A stretch of 24,158 nt of DNA, from assembly GCF_035998295.1 (NCBI RefSeq), contig NZ_DASYHS010000123.1:1-24158 (forward strand), read 5' to 3'. The translations under genes were made by a program, and so were the position numbers. The notes under the pieces are model-generated. The model worked only from the letters and a program-made list of their open reading frames with translations. It was not told the origin of the DNA and did no database searches. The DNA comes from DASYHS01 sp035998295. Its GTDB lineage: Bacteria > Pseudomonadota > Alphaproteobacteria > Azospirillales > Azospirillaceae. Positions 8,450 to 16,112 of the stretch are shown in pieces (position 1 is the stretch's first letter; each line of letters begins with the position of its first letter).

Positions 8450-9771
8450 CGTTCCTCACTCTCGTCGCGGCCCTCGCCCGGGCCGGTTGCACCATGGTCC
8501 CCGCCGAGCCGGAACAGGCGCAGCAGCAGCCGCTCCGCCTGCGCCACCTCGGCCCCCCTCTCCGCGGCCGCCCCCTCCCCCGCCGCGAGGTCCTTGAGCA
8601 CCTCCGACGGCGGGTGCAGCAGGCGGTTCACCAGCAGCCGCGTCGCCTCGGCCGCCTCCAGCGCCGGCTGCTCGGCCAGCAGGCGCGCGCGCGTCGCCTC
8701 GAAATGCCGGCGCAGCGCCGCCAGCGCCGGCACCGCCGCGCGCTCGGCCCGGCCGCGCGCGAACCCCGACGCCGCCTCGTCGACGATCGCCCACGCCGCC
8801 GCCGCCGCCGCCTCCCGGCCGGCGCGCCCGGAAAGGGCGATCCGCTCCAGGTCGGCGAGGTCGTAGACGAAAGCCTGCTCGAGTGCGGCGACCGCGGGAT
8901 CGACGTCCCCGGGGACCGCGGTGTCGATCACGAAGATCGGGCGGTTGCGCCGCTGCCGGAGCGCCGCCTCCATCTGGCGCGCCCCCAGGAGATGGCGCCC
9001 GGACCCGGTCGCGGCCACGACGACGTCGGCGCCGGCGAGCGCCGCGTCGAGGCCGGCCGCCGGCACGAAGTGCCCGCCGTGCCGCCGCGCCTCGGCCTCT
9101 GCCCGCGTCTCGCTGCGCGCGCACACGACGACGCGCCCGAGTCCCGCCGCGCGCAGGCTCTCGACCATCAACCCGCCCATGTCGCCGAGCCCGAGCAGCA
9201 GCGCCGAGCAGCGCTCCAGGTCCCCGTGCACGTCGCGCGCGGTCTGGACCGCGGCGGCGGCGATCGACACCGGCCGTTCCGCGACCGCCGTCTCGGTGCG
9301 CACCCGCTTGGCGGCGGCGTAGGCGGACTGGAACAGCGCCTCCAGCTCCGGGCCCACGGCTCCCGCGGCCATGGCGTCGCGATGCGCGGCCTTGACCTGG
9401 CCCAGGACCTGCGGCTCGCCGACGACCTGGCTGTCGAGCGAGCAGGCGACCGCGAAGGCGTGGCGCACCGCCGCCGCCCCGGTCAGGACATAGGTCTGGC
9501 CCTCGACCGCGGCCGGCAGGGTGCCCGCGCGCTCTGCGAACAGGGCCGTGACCGCCGCGCGCACGGCCGCGGGGTCGGGGTGGACCGCCTGCACCTCAAC
9601 CCGGTCGCAGGTCGACAGCCACACGAACTGCGACAGCCCGCAGGCGCGCAGGCGCGCGTACACGCCCGGCAGCTCCCGGTCCTCGGTCGCCAGCAGGTCG
9701 CGCAGCGCCGCGGATGCCGAGCGGTGGTTGGCGCCGACGACGACGGCCCCGCCCTCCTCCCGGGCGCTAAA
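8446..9771 (-). CDS. hemA: Glutamyl-tRNA reductase (start codon uncertain)
   Basis: Reduces glutamyl-tRNA(Glu) to glutamate-1-semialdehyde with NADPH, the first committed C5-pathway step to 5-aminolevulinate and haem. The catalytic Cys lies in STCDR (C55 numbered from 9771). The NADPH domain (LLLGLGDMGGLMVESL) and the C-terminal dimerisation helices follow. The first canonical in-frame start is GTG at 9663, but the conserved N-terminal strand GAVVVGANHRS lies upstream in the same frame at about 9753-9718. No ATG, GTG, TTG or CTG occurs in frame between it and the stop at 9804. The coordinate given begins at TTT-AGC-GCC (9771), four bases after GGAGG; a TTG there would give a natural MSAREEGG start. 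Protein from 9771 would be 441 aa, normal for the family; from 9663 it would be 405 aa and lack the NHR motif. Confidence 0.9.
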   Translation of the reverse strand, partial: FSAREEGGAVVVGANHRSASAALRDLLATEDRELPGVYARLRACGLSQFVWLSTCDRVEVQAVHPDPAAVRAAVTALFAERAGTLPAAVEGQTYVLTGAAAVRHAFAVACSLDSQVVGEPQVLGQVKAAHRDAMAAGAVGPELEALFQSAYAAAKRVRTETAVAERPVSIAAAAVQTARDVHGDLERCSALLLGLGDMGGLMVESLRAAGLGRVVVCARSETRAEAEARRHGGHFVPAAGLDAALAGADVVVAATGSGRHLLGARQMEAALRQRRNRPIFVIDTAVPGDVDPAVAALEQAFVYDLADLERIALSGRAGREAAAAAAWAIVDEAASGFARGRAERAAVPALAALRRHFEATRARLLAEQPALEAAEATRLLVNRLLHPPSEVLKDLAAGEGAAAERGAEVAQAERLLLRLFRLGGDHGATGPGEGRDESEER

Positions 9772-9811
9772 GACACCTCCGCGGATCGGAGTCCAAGAAC
9801 CTCACCTCGCC

Positions 9812-10927
9812 CTACTCCGCCGCCTCGACGGCGCTTGCCGCCTCGATCTCGGCGGCTTTCTTCTCGACCATGCCGGCAATGTGCTCGACGATGTCGCGGT
9901 CCTTCAGCCGGTGGTCGGGAATGCCGGAAACGTAGATCTGGTGCGTGCCGCCGCCGCCGGTCAGGCCGATATCGGTCTCGCGCGCCTCGCCCGGCCCGTT
10001 CACGACGCAGCCGATGATCGAGACCGTCATCGGCGTCGTCACATGCGCCAGGCGTTCCTCCAGCCGCGCCACCGTCGAGATCACGTCGAACTGCTGGCGC
10101 GCGCAGGACGGGCACGAGATCACGGTGACCCCGCGCCGGCGCAGGCCGAGCGACTTCAGCATGTCGTAGCCGACCTGCACCTCCTCGACCGGGTCGGCCG
10201 AGAGCGACACCCGCAGCGTGTCCCCGATGCCCGACCACAGCAGCATGCCGAGGCCGATCGACGACTTCACCGTGCCCGCGCGCAGCCCGCCCGCCTCGGT
10301 GATGCCGATGTGGAGCGGATAGTCGCACGCCTCCGCGAGCTGCTGGTAGGCCGCGACCGCCAGGAACACGTCCGACGCCTTGACCGAGATCTTGAACTCG
10401 CGGAAGTCGTGATCCTCGAGGATGCGCGCGTGGTCGAGCGCGCTCTCCACCATCGCCTCCGGGCAGGGCTCGCCGTATTTCTCCAGCAGGTCGCGCTCCA
10501 GGCTGCCGGCGTTGACGCCGATGCGCATGGAGCAGCCATGGTCCTTGGCGGCCGCGACCACCTCCCTGACGCGCTCGGCGGAGCCGATGTTGCCGGGATT
10601 GATGCGCAGGCACGCCGCCCCCGCCCTGGCCGCCTCGATCGCGCGGCGGTAATGGAAGTGGATGTCGGCGACGACCGGCACGTCCACCTGGCGGATGATG
10701 TCGGCCAGCGCCGCGGTCGATTCCTCGTCCGGGCAGGACACGCGGACGATGTCGACGCCGACCTGCTCCAGCCGCCGGATCTGCGCGACCGTGGCGGCCA
10801 CGTCCGCGGTCGGCGTGTTGGTCATGGACTGGACCGAGATCGGCGCGTCGCCGCCGACGAGTACCTTGCCCACGCGGATCTGGCGGCTGGCTCGGCGGTG
10901 GATGTCGCGATACGGGCGGACGGACAT
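9812..10927 (-). CDS. ispG: 4-hydroxy-3-methylbut-2-enyl diphosphate synthase (flavodoxin/ferredoxin)
   Basis: Converts methylerythritol cyclodiphosphate to HMBPP, the penultimate step of the MEP isoprenoid pathway, with a 4Fe-4S cluster. The protein is 371 aa from ATG 10927. The N-terminal TIM barrel (about 8-250) is followed by the Fe-S domain with ligands C272 and C275 (SCPSC) and C307 (GCVVNGPGEA), plus E314. Spacing is almost identical to the E. coli enzyme. The frame is open upstream to 11005 but that part is Arg-rich and unlike the family, whose members begin near RDIHRRASRQI. It is followed after about 40 bases by hemA, so two Fe/haem-linked biosynthetic genes are adjacent. Confidence 0.97.
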   Translation of the reverse strand: MSVRPYRDIHRRASRQIRVGKVLVGGDAPISVQSMTNTPTADVAATVAQIRRLEQVGVDIVRVSCPDEESTAALADIIRQVDVPVVADIHFHYRRAIEAARAGAACLRINPGNIGSAERVREVVAAAKDHGCSMRIGVNAGSLERDLLEKYGEPCPEAMVESALDHARILEDHDFREFKISVKASDVFLAVAAYQQLAEACDYPLHIGITEAGGLRAGTVKSSIGLGMLLWSGIGDTLRVSLSADPVEEVQVGYDMLKSLGLRRRGVTVISCPSCARQQFDVISTVARLEERLAHVTTPMTVSIIGCVVNGPGEARETDIGLTGGGGTHQIYVSGIPDHRLKDRDIVEHIAGMVEKKAAEIEAASAVEAAE

Positions 10928-10981
10928 GGCGGGACCTGGGCGCTTGCGGGACCGACGGCCCGGTAGGGCCGTTACCCGCCT

Positions 10982-11010
10982 AGAAGTGCGCACCCGACCG
11001 GGCAAGTCAA
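10982..11010 (-). promoter_or_regulatory. Possible ispG promoter
   Basis: On the minus strand, TTGACT (11010-11005) matches TTGACA at five of six positions. The -10 is weak: ACTTCT after 17 bases or CTTCTA after 18. It lies about 55-80 bp before the ispG start, in the gap after the RodZ-like gene. Confidence 0.3.
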
Positions 11011-11036
11011 GCCATCAGGGGCGCCCGGAGCCCGCC

Positions 11037-12488
11037 TCAGCCTCCGAGCCTCGTCGGGTCGAGGGCCACGTCCCGCATCACCTGCCCGGTCTGGCCCATC
11101 GGGCCGGCGGCGGCGACGCCGTCGACCACGACCACGACGCCGCCGGCATTGCCGGTGACGAGCCGCAGCCCGGTCTCGTCCGGGACGCGGTAGACGTCGC
11201 CCGGCCGCAGCACGCGGGCGAACAGCAGGTCGCCGGCGGCGTTGCGGACCTGGACCCAGCTGTCCTGCGTGGCACGGAGCTGGATGCGCGACGAGCCGTT
11301 GACGACACCATAGACCTTGCCGTCGGCGGGAGTGGCCTCCGCCGCGGGTGCCGGCGGCGGAGCAGGCGGCAATGCCGCGGTCTGCTGGGCCGGAGGCTGC
11401 TCGGCCGGCGGCTGCTGGACCGGGGTCTGCTGGGCCGCCGGGACGGGTTCGGCGGTGGCGGGCGGCGCCGGCTCCGCCACCGGGGCGGGAGCCGCGAGCG
11501 CGGTCGTGACGTCCGGCCCCGCGGCGGGCTGCGCGACGGCCGGCTGTTCGGGTGCGGGCGGTTCGGAAGCAGCGGCCACGGGCGATGCCGCGGACGAGGC
11601 GACCTCGGGCCCGGGGGACGCGATCTCCGGGGACGCTGCCTCGACCGGCGGCTGCGGCTCGGTCGCCGCCGCGGGTGCCGTTCCGGCGGGCTCGGTCCGG
11701 GCGACCGCCACGGGATCGGATGCCGGTTCGGCCGGCTGCGCCAGCACCGTGCCGCCGGCCGCGGGGATGTCGGCGGCGGGAGTTTCGAGGCCCGGCGTTT
11801 CAGCGGCAGGGGCTTCGATGACAGGAGTTTCGGTGGCAGGGGTTCCGGTGACGGCGGCGGCCTGCACCGCCGGAACCGCCTCGGCCGGCGCTTCCTCCGG
11901 GACCTGCGCGACGGCGGCCGGGCCCGCCTCCTCCCCGACCGGCACCACGACCGTGGACGCCACGGGCGTCAGGTTCAGGGCCGCGGCGAGGCGCTCGGGG
12001 ACCGGGGGCACGAGATCGGCGATGTCGCGGCCGGTGGAGGTCAGATAGTACCAGCCGCCATAGACCCCGCCCGCGAGCACCATCGCCAGCAGCAGGATCG
12101 CGCCGCCGGGGATGCGCCCCTCCGGCACCGGCTTCGGCATGTAGAACTCCGAGCGCTGGATCGCGCCGGAGGACTCGTCCTTGAAGCGGCGCAGGACCTG
12201 CTCGGGCTCGAGCCCGAGATGCTCGGCGTAGGTGCGCAGGAAGCCCGTCGCGTAGGCGGCGCCGGGCAGGTCCTTGAACCGGCCGTCCTCCAGCGCCTGG
12301 AGATAGGCCTGGCGGATGCGCAGGTCGCGCGCCACGTCGCCCAACTCGTAGCCGTGGCGCTCCCGCGCGATGCGGAGATCCGTCCCCAGGGACGCCTCTC
12401 GTTCGAAGTCGTGGACGTGCCCGTCCGACAGGTGCGGTCCGTCCAGGGAGGCCTGGGCCTCGTGATGCCTGCGCTTGCGCTCGCCCAT
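11037..12488 (-). CDS. RodZ-like HTH/transmembrane protein (DUF4115)
   Basis: A bitopic inner-membrane protein of 483 aa from ATG 12488. A cytoplasmic helix-turn-helix of the HTH_25 class lies at about 35-100 (LGTDLRIARERHGYELGDVA, LPGAAYATGFLRTYAEHLG). One membrane segment lies at about 127-149. Then comes a long periplasmic linker of about 215 residues made almost only of Ala, Pro, Glu, Val, Thr and Gln. The DUF4115 domain closes the protein (about 400-475, IQLRATQDSWVQVRNAAGDLLFARVLRPGD). RodZ links MreB filaments to the cell-wall elongation machinery. In alphaproteobacteria this type is found beside ispG, as here. The frame stays open to 12602 but the extra residues do not look conserved. 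I leave the symbol empty because the linker is unusually long and the MreB role is unproven here. Confidence 0.9.
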   Translation of the reverse strand: MGERKRRHHEAQASLDGPHLSDGHVHDFEREASLGTDLRIARERHGYELGDVARDLRIRQAYLQALEDGRFKDLPGAAYATGFLRTYAEHLGLEPEQVLRRFKDESSGAIQRSEFYMPKPVPEGRIPGGAILLLAMVLAGGVYGGWYYLTSTGRDIADLVPPVPERLAAALNLTPVASTVVVPVGEEAGPAAVAQVPEEAPAEAVPAVQAAAVTGTPATETPVIEAPAAETPGLETPAADIPAAGGTVLAQPAEPASDPVAVARTEPAGTAPAAATEPQPPVEAASPEIASPGPEVASSAASPVAAASEPPAPEQPAVAQPAAGPDVTTALAAPAPVAEPAPPATAEPVPAAQQTPVQQPPAEQPPAQQTAALPPAPPPAPAAEATPADGKVYGVVNGSSRIQLRATQDSWVQVRNAAGDLLFARVLRPGDVYRVPDETGLRLVTGNAGGVVVVVDGVAAAGPMGQTGQVMRDVALDPTRLGG

Positions 12489-12559
12489 TCCGCCAGCCGC
12501 TCTTCGATTCGGGCCATTCCGTTCCCGGAGCCGACCGCCCCGGAATACCGCTAGGGAAG

Positions 12560-12589
12560 TAATCGGGGAAATAGGTTTCAAACCGATTA
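12560..12589. other. AT-rich inverted repeat upstream of the RodZ-like gene
   Basis: TAATCGG (12560-12566) and CCGATTA (12583-12589) form a perfect 7-bp dyad with a 16-base spacer, in the 149-base gap between the ptsP stop and the RodZ-like start. The stretch 12550-12610 is markedly richer in A/T than its surroundings. It may be an operator or part of a promoter. A TTGAAA (12581-12576, minus strand) lies within it, but no good -10 follows at 16-18 bases. Confidence 0.35.
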
Positions 12590-12637
12590 ACTCTAAAGGC
12601 AAAGGTCTAGCTTACCGCCCCCTGCATGCGCAACGAC

Positions 12638-14956
12638 TCAGATCATCACCTCGTGATCTTTCGCGAAGCTGCGCAATTTCTCGCGCAGGCTGTGGCCGGG
12701 AGAATCGAGTTGGGTCGACAGGTAGTCGCGCAGCGGGCCGACGTCGAGGCTGCGCAGCATCGACTTGACCGCGCCGAGCGCCGGCGGAGACATCGACAGC
12801 GAGCGGAAGCCGATCCCGATCAGGGCCATGGCCTCCAGCGGCCGCCCCGCCATCTCCCCGCACAGCGACAGCGGCGCGCCCGTCGCCTCGCACTGCTCGA
12901 CCACGTGGCGCAGCACCGACAGCATGGGCGGCGACAGCGAGTCGTAGCGGCCGGAGATCCGCGGGTCGCCGCGGTCGGCCGCGAACAGGTACTGCTGCAG
13001 GTCGTTCGACCCGATCGACAGGAAGTCGGCCCGCTTCAGCAGGGCCGGAAGCTGCCAGACGATCGAGGGGACCTCGATCATGACGCCGACCTTGACCGCG
13101 GACGGCGGCTCCCTCCCCTCGCGCACCAGGCGCCGGCGCTCCATGTCCAGGATCGCGCTCGCCGCCTCGAACTCGGCGACCTCCGCGACCATCGGGAACA
13201 TGACGCGCAGCTCCCGCCCGGCATGCGCGCGCAGCAACGCGCGCAGCTGCGTGCGCAGCATCGCCGGCCGGTCCAGCCCCATGCGGATCGCGCGCCAGCC
13301 CAGCGCGGGGTTCTCCTGCTGCTGCTCGGCGAAATAGGGCAGCATCTTGTCGCCGCCGACGTCCAGCGTGCGGAACACGATCGGGCGGTCGCCGACATTC
13401 TCGAGCACGCGCGCATAAAGCTCGGTCTGCGCCTGCACGTCCGGATAGGTCGAGCGGACCATGAACGGGATCTCGGTCCGGTAGAGGCCAACGCCGTCCG
13501 CCCCGGTCGCCTCGATGTGCGACAGGTCGATCATCAGGCCGCAGTTCAGGTGCAGCGCGATGGCGACCCCGTCGCGCGTCACCGTCGGCAGGTTGCGCAC
13601 CTCCGCGTAGAGGCGCTCGCGCTGGGCCGCCAGCGCCATGCTCTTGGCGAAGGCCTCCTGGATGTCCTCGGCCGGCCGGACGAACACCTGGCCGTTGTCG
13701 CCGTCCACGATCAGCGGGTCGAGCGGCTCGATCCGGGTCAGCACGTCCGTGCACTGGCCGACGACGGGGATGTTGAGCGCGCGGGCCACGATCGCGACGT
13801 GGCTCGCGGTGCTGCCCTCCTCGATCACCAGGGCGCGCAGCCGGCGCCGGTCGTAGTCCAGCAGCTCCGCCGGGCCCATGCTGCGCGCGACCAGCACGAC
13901 GTCGTCCGGCAACGTCCCGGCATCCGCCCCGGACGGGCGCCCGGCAAGGTGCTGCAGCAGGCGGTTGGTGAGGTCGTCCAGGTCGAGCAGCCGCTCCCGG
14001 ATGTAAGGATCGGTCATCTGGCTCATGCGGGCGCGCGTGTCGTTCTGGACGCGCTGCACGGCGGCCTCGGCGGTCAGGCCGTTGCGGATCGCCTCCCGGA
14101 TGCGCGAGAGCCAGCCCCGGTCCTCGGCGAACATCCGGTAGGTCTCGAGGATGTCGTAGTGCTCGCCCCCTTCCGAGACCGAGCTGCGCAGCAGGTCGTC
14201 GATCGCGCTGTGCATCCCCGCCAGCGCCTCGCGCAGCCGGTCCAGCTCGCGATCCGGGTCCTCGGCGACGAGCTGGCGGATCGTCAGCTGCGGGCGGTGC
14301 AGCACCGCCATGCCCATCGCCAAGCCCCGGTTGAGGGATATCCCCTCCAGGCGGGTCGGCAGCAGCGCCGCGTCGCCCCCGGAGGAGATCTCCTGGGCGT
14401 TGACCAGCTCGCCGGCGGCGACCAGCTCGGCCACCACCATCCCGATCGTCTGGAGGGTCTCGACCTCCTCCTCGAGGTACTCGCGCTTCTCCTTGTGCTG
14501 GATCACCAGCACGCCGCGCACCTTGCCGCCGCGCAGGATCGGCACGCCGGCCAGCGACTGGTACGGGTCCTCGCCGGTCTCGGGCCGGTAGGCGAAGCGC
14601 GGATGGCTGCGCGCGTCGGCCAGCGCCATCGGCCGCGCATGGGCGGCGACGTCGCCGACCAGGCCCTCGCCGACCCGCAACCGGGTGCGGTGGACGGCGT
14701 CGGGGTTCAGGCCGACGGTCGAGAACAGCTCCAGGATGTCGCCGGCCCGCATCACGTAGCAGGAGCAGACCTCGGCACTCATCTCGGCCGCGATCAGCGT
14801 CACGATCTTGTCGAGGCGGCGCTGCGCGGTGCCGGAACCGGCCATCACGTCGCGCAGGCGCGCCAGCAGGCGGCGCGCCGACGACATCTGCCGTCCCGCC
14901 GCTGGAACCCCCTGGGCTGCGCCCTCAGGGGGTGCGATCCCCGGGGCGCCCGACAT
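12638..14956 (-). CDS. ptsP: Nitrogen PTS enzyme I (phosphoenolpyruvate-protein phosphotransferase PtsP)
   Basis: First enzyme of the regulatory PTS-Ntr relay: autophosphorylates from PEP and passes phosphate to NPr, then EIIA-Ntr. Length is 772 aa. A GAF domain (about 45-185) is followed by the EI N-terminal and phosphohistidine domains with H386 in the GSTASHVAIVAR motif. The PEP-binding TIM barrel carries LYRTEIPFM and the catalytic Cys C699 (LSLCGEMAG). ATG 14956 directly follows the upstream gene's TAG. A second candidate, ATG 14887 (MSSARRLLARLRDVMAG), marks where family similarity starts and lies 20 bases after a strong hairpin; it would give 749 aa. The NPr and EIIA partners are not in this window. 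Confidence 0.96.
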   Translation of the reverse strand: MSGAPGIAPPEGAAQGVPAAGRQMSSARRLLARLRDVMAGSGTAQRRLDKIVTLIAAEMSAEVCSCYVMRAGDILELFSTVGLNPDAVHRTRLRVGEGLVGDVAAHARPMALADARSHPRFAYRPETGEDPYQSLAGVPILRGGKVRGVLVIQHKEKREYLEEEVETLQTIGMVVAELVAAGELVNAQEISSGGDAALLPTRLEGISLNRGLAMGMAVLHRPQLTIRQLVAEDPDRELDRLREALAGMHSAIDDLLRSSVSEGGEHYDILETYRMFAEDRGWLSRIREAIRNGLTAEAAVQRVQNDTRARMSQMTDPYIRERLLDLDDLTNRLLQHLAGRPSGADAGTLPDDVVLVARSMGPAELLDYDRRRLRALVIEEGSTASHVAIVARALNIPVVGQCTDVLTRIEPLDPLIVDGDNGQVFVRPAEDIQEAFAKSMALAAQRERLYAEVRNLPTVTRDGVAIALHLNCGLMIDLSHIEATGADGVGLYRTEIPFMVRSTYPDVQAQTELYARVLENVGDRPIVFRTLDVGGDKMLPYFAEQQQENPALGWRAIRMGLDRPAMLRTQLRALLRAHAGRELRVMFPMVAEVAEFEAASAILDMERRRLVREGREPPSAVKVGVMIEVPSIVWQLPALLKRADFLSIGSNDLQQYLFAADRGDPRISGRYDSLSPPMLSVLRHVVEQCEATGAPLSLCGEMAGRPLEAMALIGIGFRSLSMSPPALGAVKSMLRSLDVGPLRDYLSTQLDSPGHSLREKLRSFAKDHEVMI
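14908..14932 (-). other. Stem-loop at the 5' end of ptsP
   Basis: CCCCCTG (14908-14914) pairs with CAGGGGG (14926-14932). After a one-base bulge two more G/C pairs form, leaving a 6-base loop. It spans codons 9-17 if ptsP starts at 14956. If it starts at 14887 the hairpin is intercistronic and could tune ptsP expression or protect the mRNA end. Confidence 0.5.
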
Positions 14957-16027
14957 CTATCCGGCCGCCCCGCCCAGCAACGGTTCGGGGACCGCGACCA
15001 TCCCGGTCTCCGCCGACCGGGCGGCCAGCGCGCCGACCGCCTGCGCCACCAGCTCGTCCAGGATCTCCGCCGTCGGCTGCTCGCGCGTCACCATGCCGAC
15101 CGACTGGCCGGCCATCACCGATCCGTTCTCGACGTCGCCGTCGATCACCGCGCGGCGCAGCGCGCCGGCCCAGAAATGCTCGATCTCGAGCTGCGCCTCC
15201 TCGCGCGTCAGCTCCCCGCCGTTGACGCGGTCGATCACGGTGCGCTGGGCTTCCATGAAGCGCTTGGTCGCGGAGTTGGCCAGTGCCCGCACGGGGATCA
15301 CCGGAAAGCGCGGGTCGAGCTGGACCGAAGGGACCGCGTCGCGGGCCGACGCCGAGATGAAGGCCTTCTTGAACCGCTCGTGCGCGATCGATTCGCTGGC
15401 GCAGACGAAGCGGGTGCCGAGCTGGACGCCGGCCGCCCCCATCTCGAGATAGGAGACGATCGCCTCGCCCCGGCCGATGCCGCCGGCGACGAAGACCGGC
15501 ACCTCGCGCACGACCGGCAGGATCTCCTGAGCCAGCACGGAGGTCGAGACGGGGCCGATGTGGCCGCCGGCCTCCATGCCCTCGATGACCAGGGCGTCGG
15601 CGCCGAGCTTGATGACCCGGCGCGCGATCACCAGCGCCGGCGCGAAGCACAGGACCTTCGCGCCGCCGGCCTTCAGGCGGCGGATCGCATCGCCCCCGGG
15701 CAGCCCGCCGGCGAGCACGACGTGGCTGACGCCGTTGTCGAGGCAGACCCCGATCAGCTCGTCGAGCCGGGGATGCATCGTGATCAGGTTGACCCCGAAG
15801 GGCCGCCCGGTCAGCGCGCGGGTCGCCCGGATCTCCGCGTCCAGCAGGTCGGGCGGCATCGATCCCGACGCGATCACCCCGAAGCCGCCGGCCTCGGAGA
15901 TCGCGGAGACGAGCCTGCGCTCGGAAACCCAGGTCATCGCCCCGCCGAGCACGGCGAGTTCGGTCCCCAGGAAGTCGCAGCCGCGGCGCCAGAGCTGGTC
16001 GAGCTGCGTGCGGGCGGGACTGACCAT
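14957..16027 (-). CDS. Nitronate monooxygenase / 2-nitropropane dioxygenase-like flavoprotein
   Basis: FMN-dependent TIM-barrel protein of 356 aa. Conserved features are the N-terminal LGGAMTWVSERRLVSAISEAGGFG, the EGMEAGGHIG phosphate/flavin loop (about 160-170), VFVAGGIGRGEAI, and GAAGVQLGTRFVCASES near the C-terminal flavin site. Relatives oxidise propionate 3-nitronate and other alkyl nitronates, or act as FabK-type enoyl-ACP reductases. Sequence alone does not fix the substrate. I use ATG 16027 (MVSPARTQLDQ) with GGAGG upstream rather than ATG 16057, whose extra ten residues (MESIGGGTRI) have no good ribosome site. The TAG stop is directly followed by the first ptsP ATG, so the two are probably co-transcribed with lysC. 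Confidence 0.87.
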   Translation of the reverse strand: MVSPARTQLDQLWRRGCDFLGTELAVLGGAMTWVSERRLVSAISEAGGFGVIASGSMPPDLLDAEIRATRALTGRPFGVNLITMHPRLDELIGVCLDNGVSHVVLAGGLPGGDAIRRLKAGGAKVLCFAPALVIARRVIKLGADALVIEGMEAGGHIGPVSTSVLAQEILPVVREVPVFVAGGIGRGEAIVSYLEMGAAGVQLGTRFVCASESIAHERFKKAFISASARDAVPSVQLDPRFPVIPVRALANSATKRFMEAQRTVIDRVNGGELTREEAQLEIEHFWAGALRRAVIDGDVENGSVMAGQSVGMVTREQPTAEILDELVAQAVGALAARSAETGMVAVPEPLLGGAAG

Positions 16028-16112
16028 GATTCGCGTGCCTCCGCCTATCGATTCCAAGTGTCCAGGGCCCGGGAGCCCATGATCGGCGCCGGCCGGCGCC
16101 CGATCCCCGACC

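Noticed and set aside
9776..9778. GTG as the missing hemA start codon
   Set aside because: It is out of frame with the conserved NHR motif, so it works only if a base is missing from the sequence; this is listed as one explanation in the hemA finding rather than as the start.
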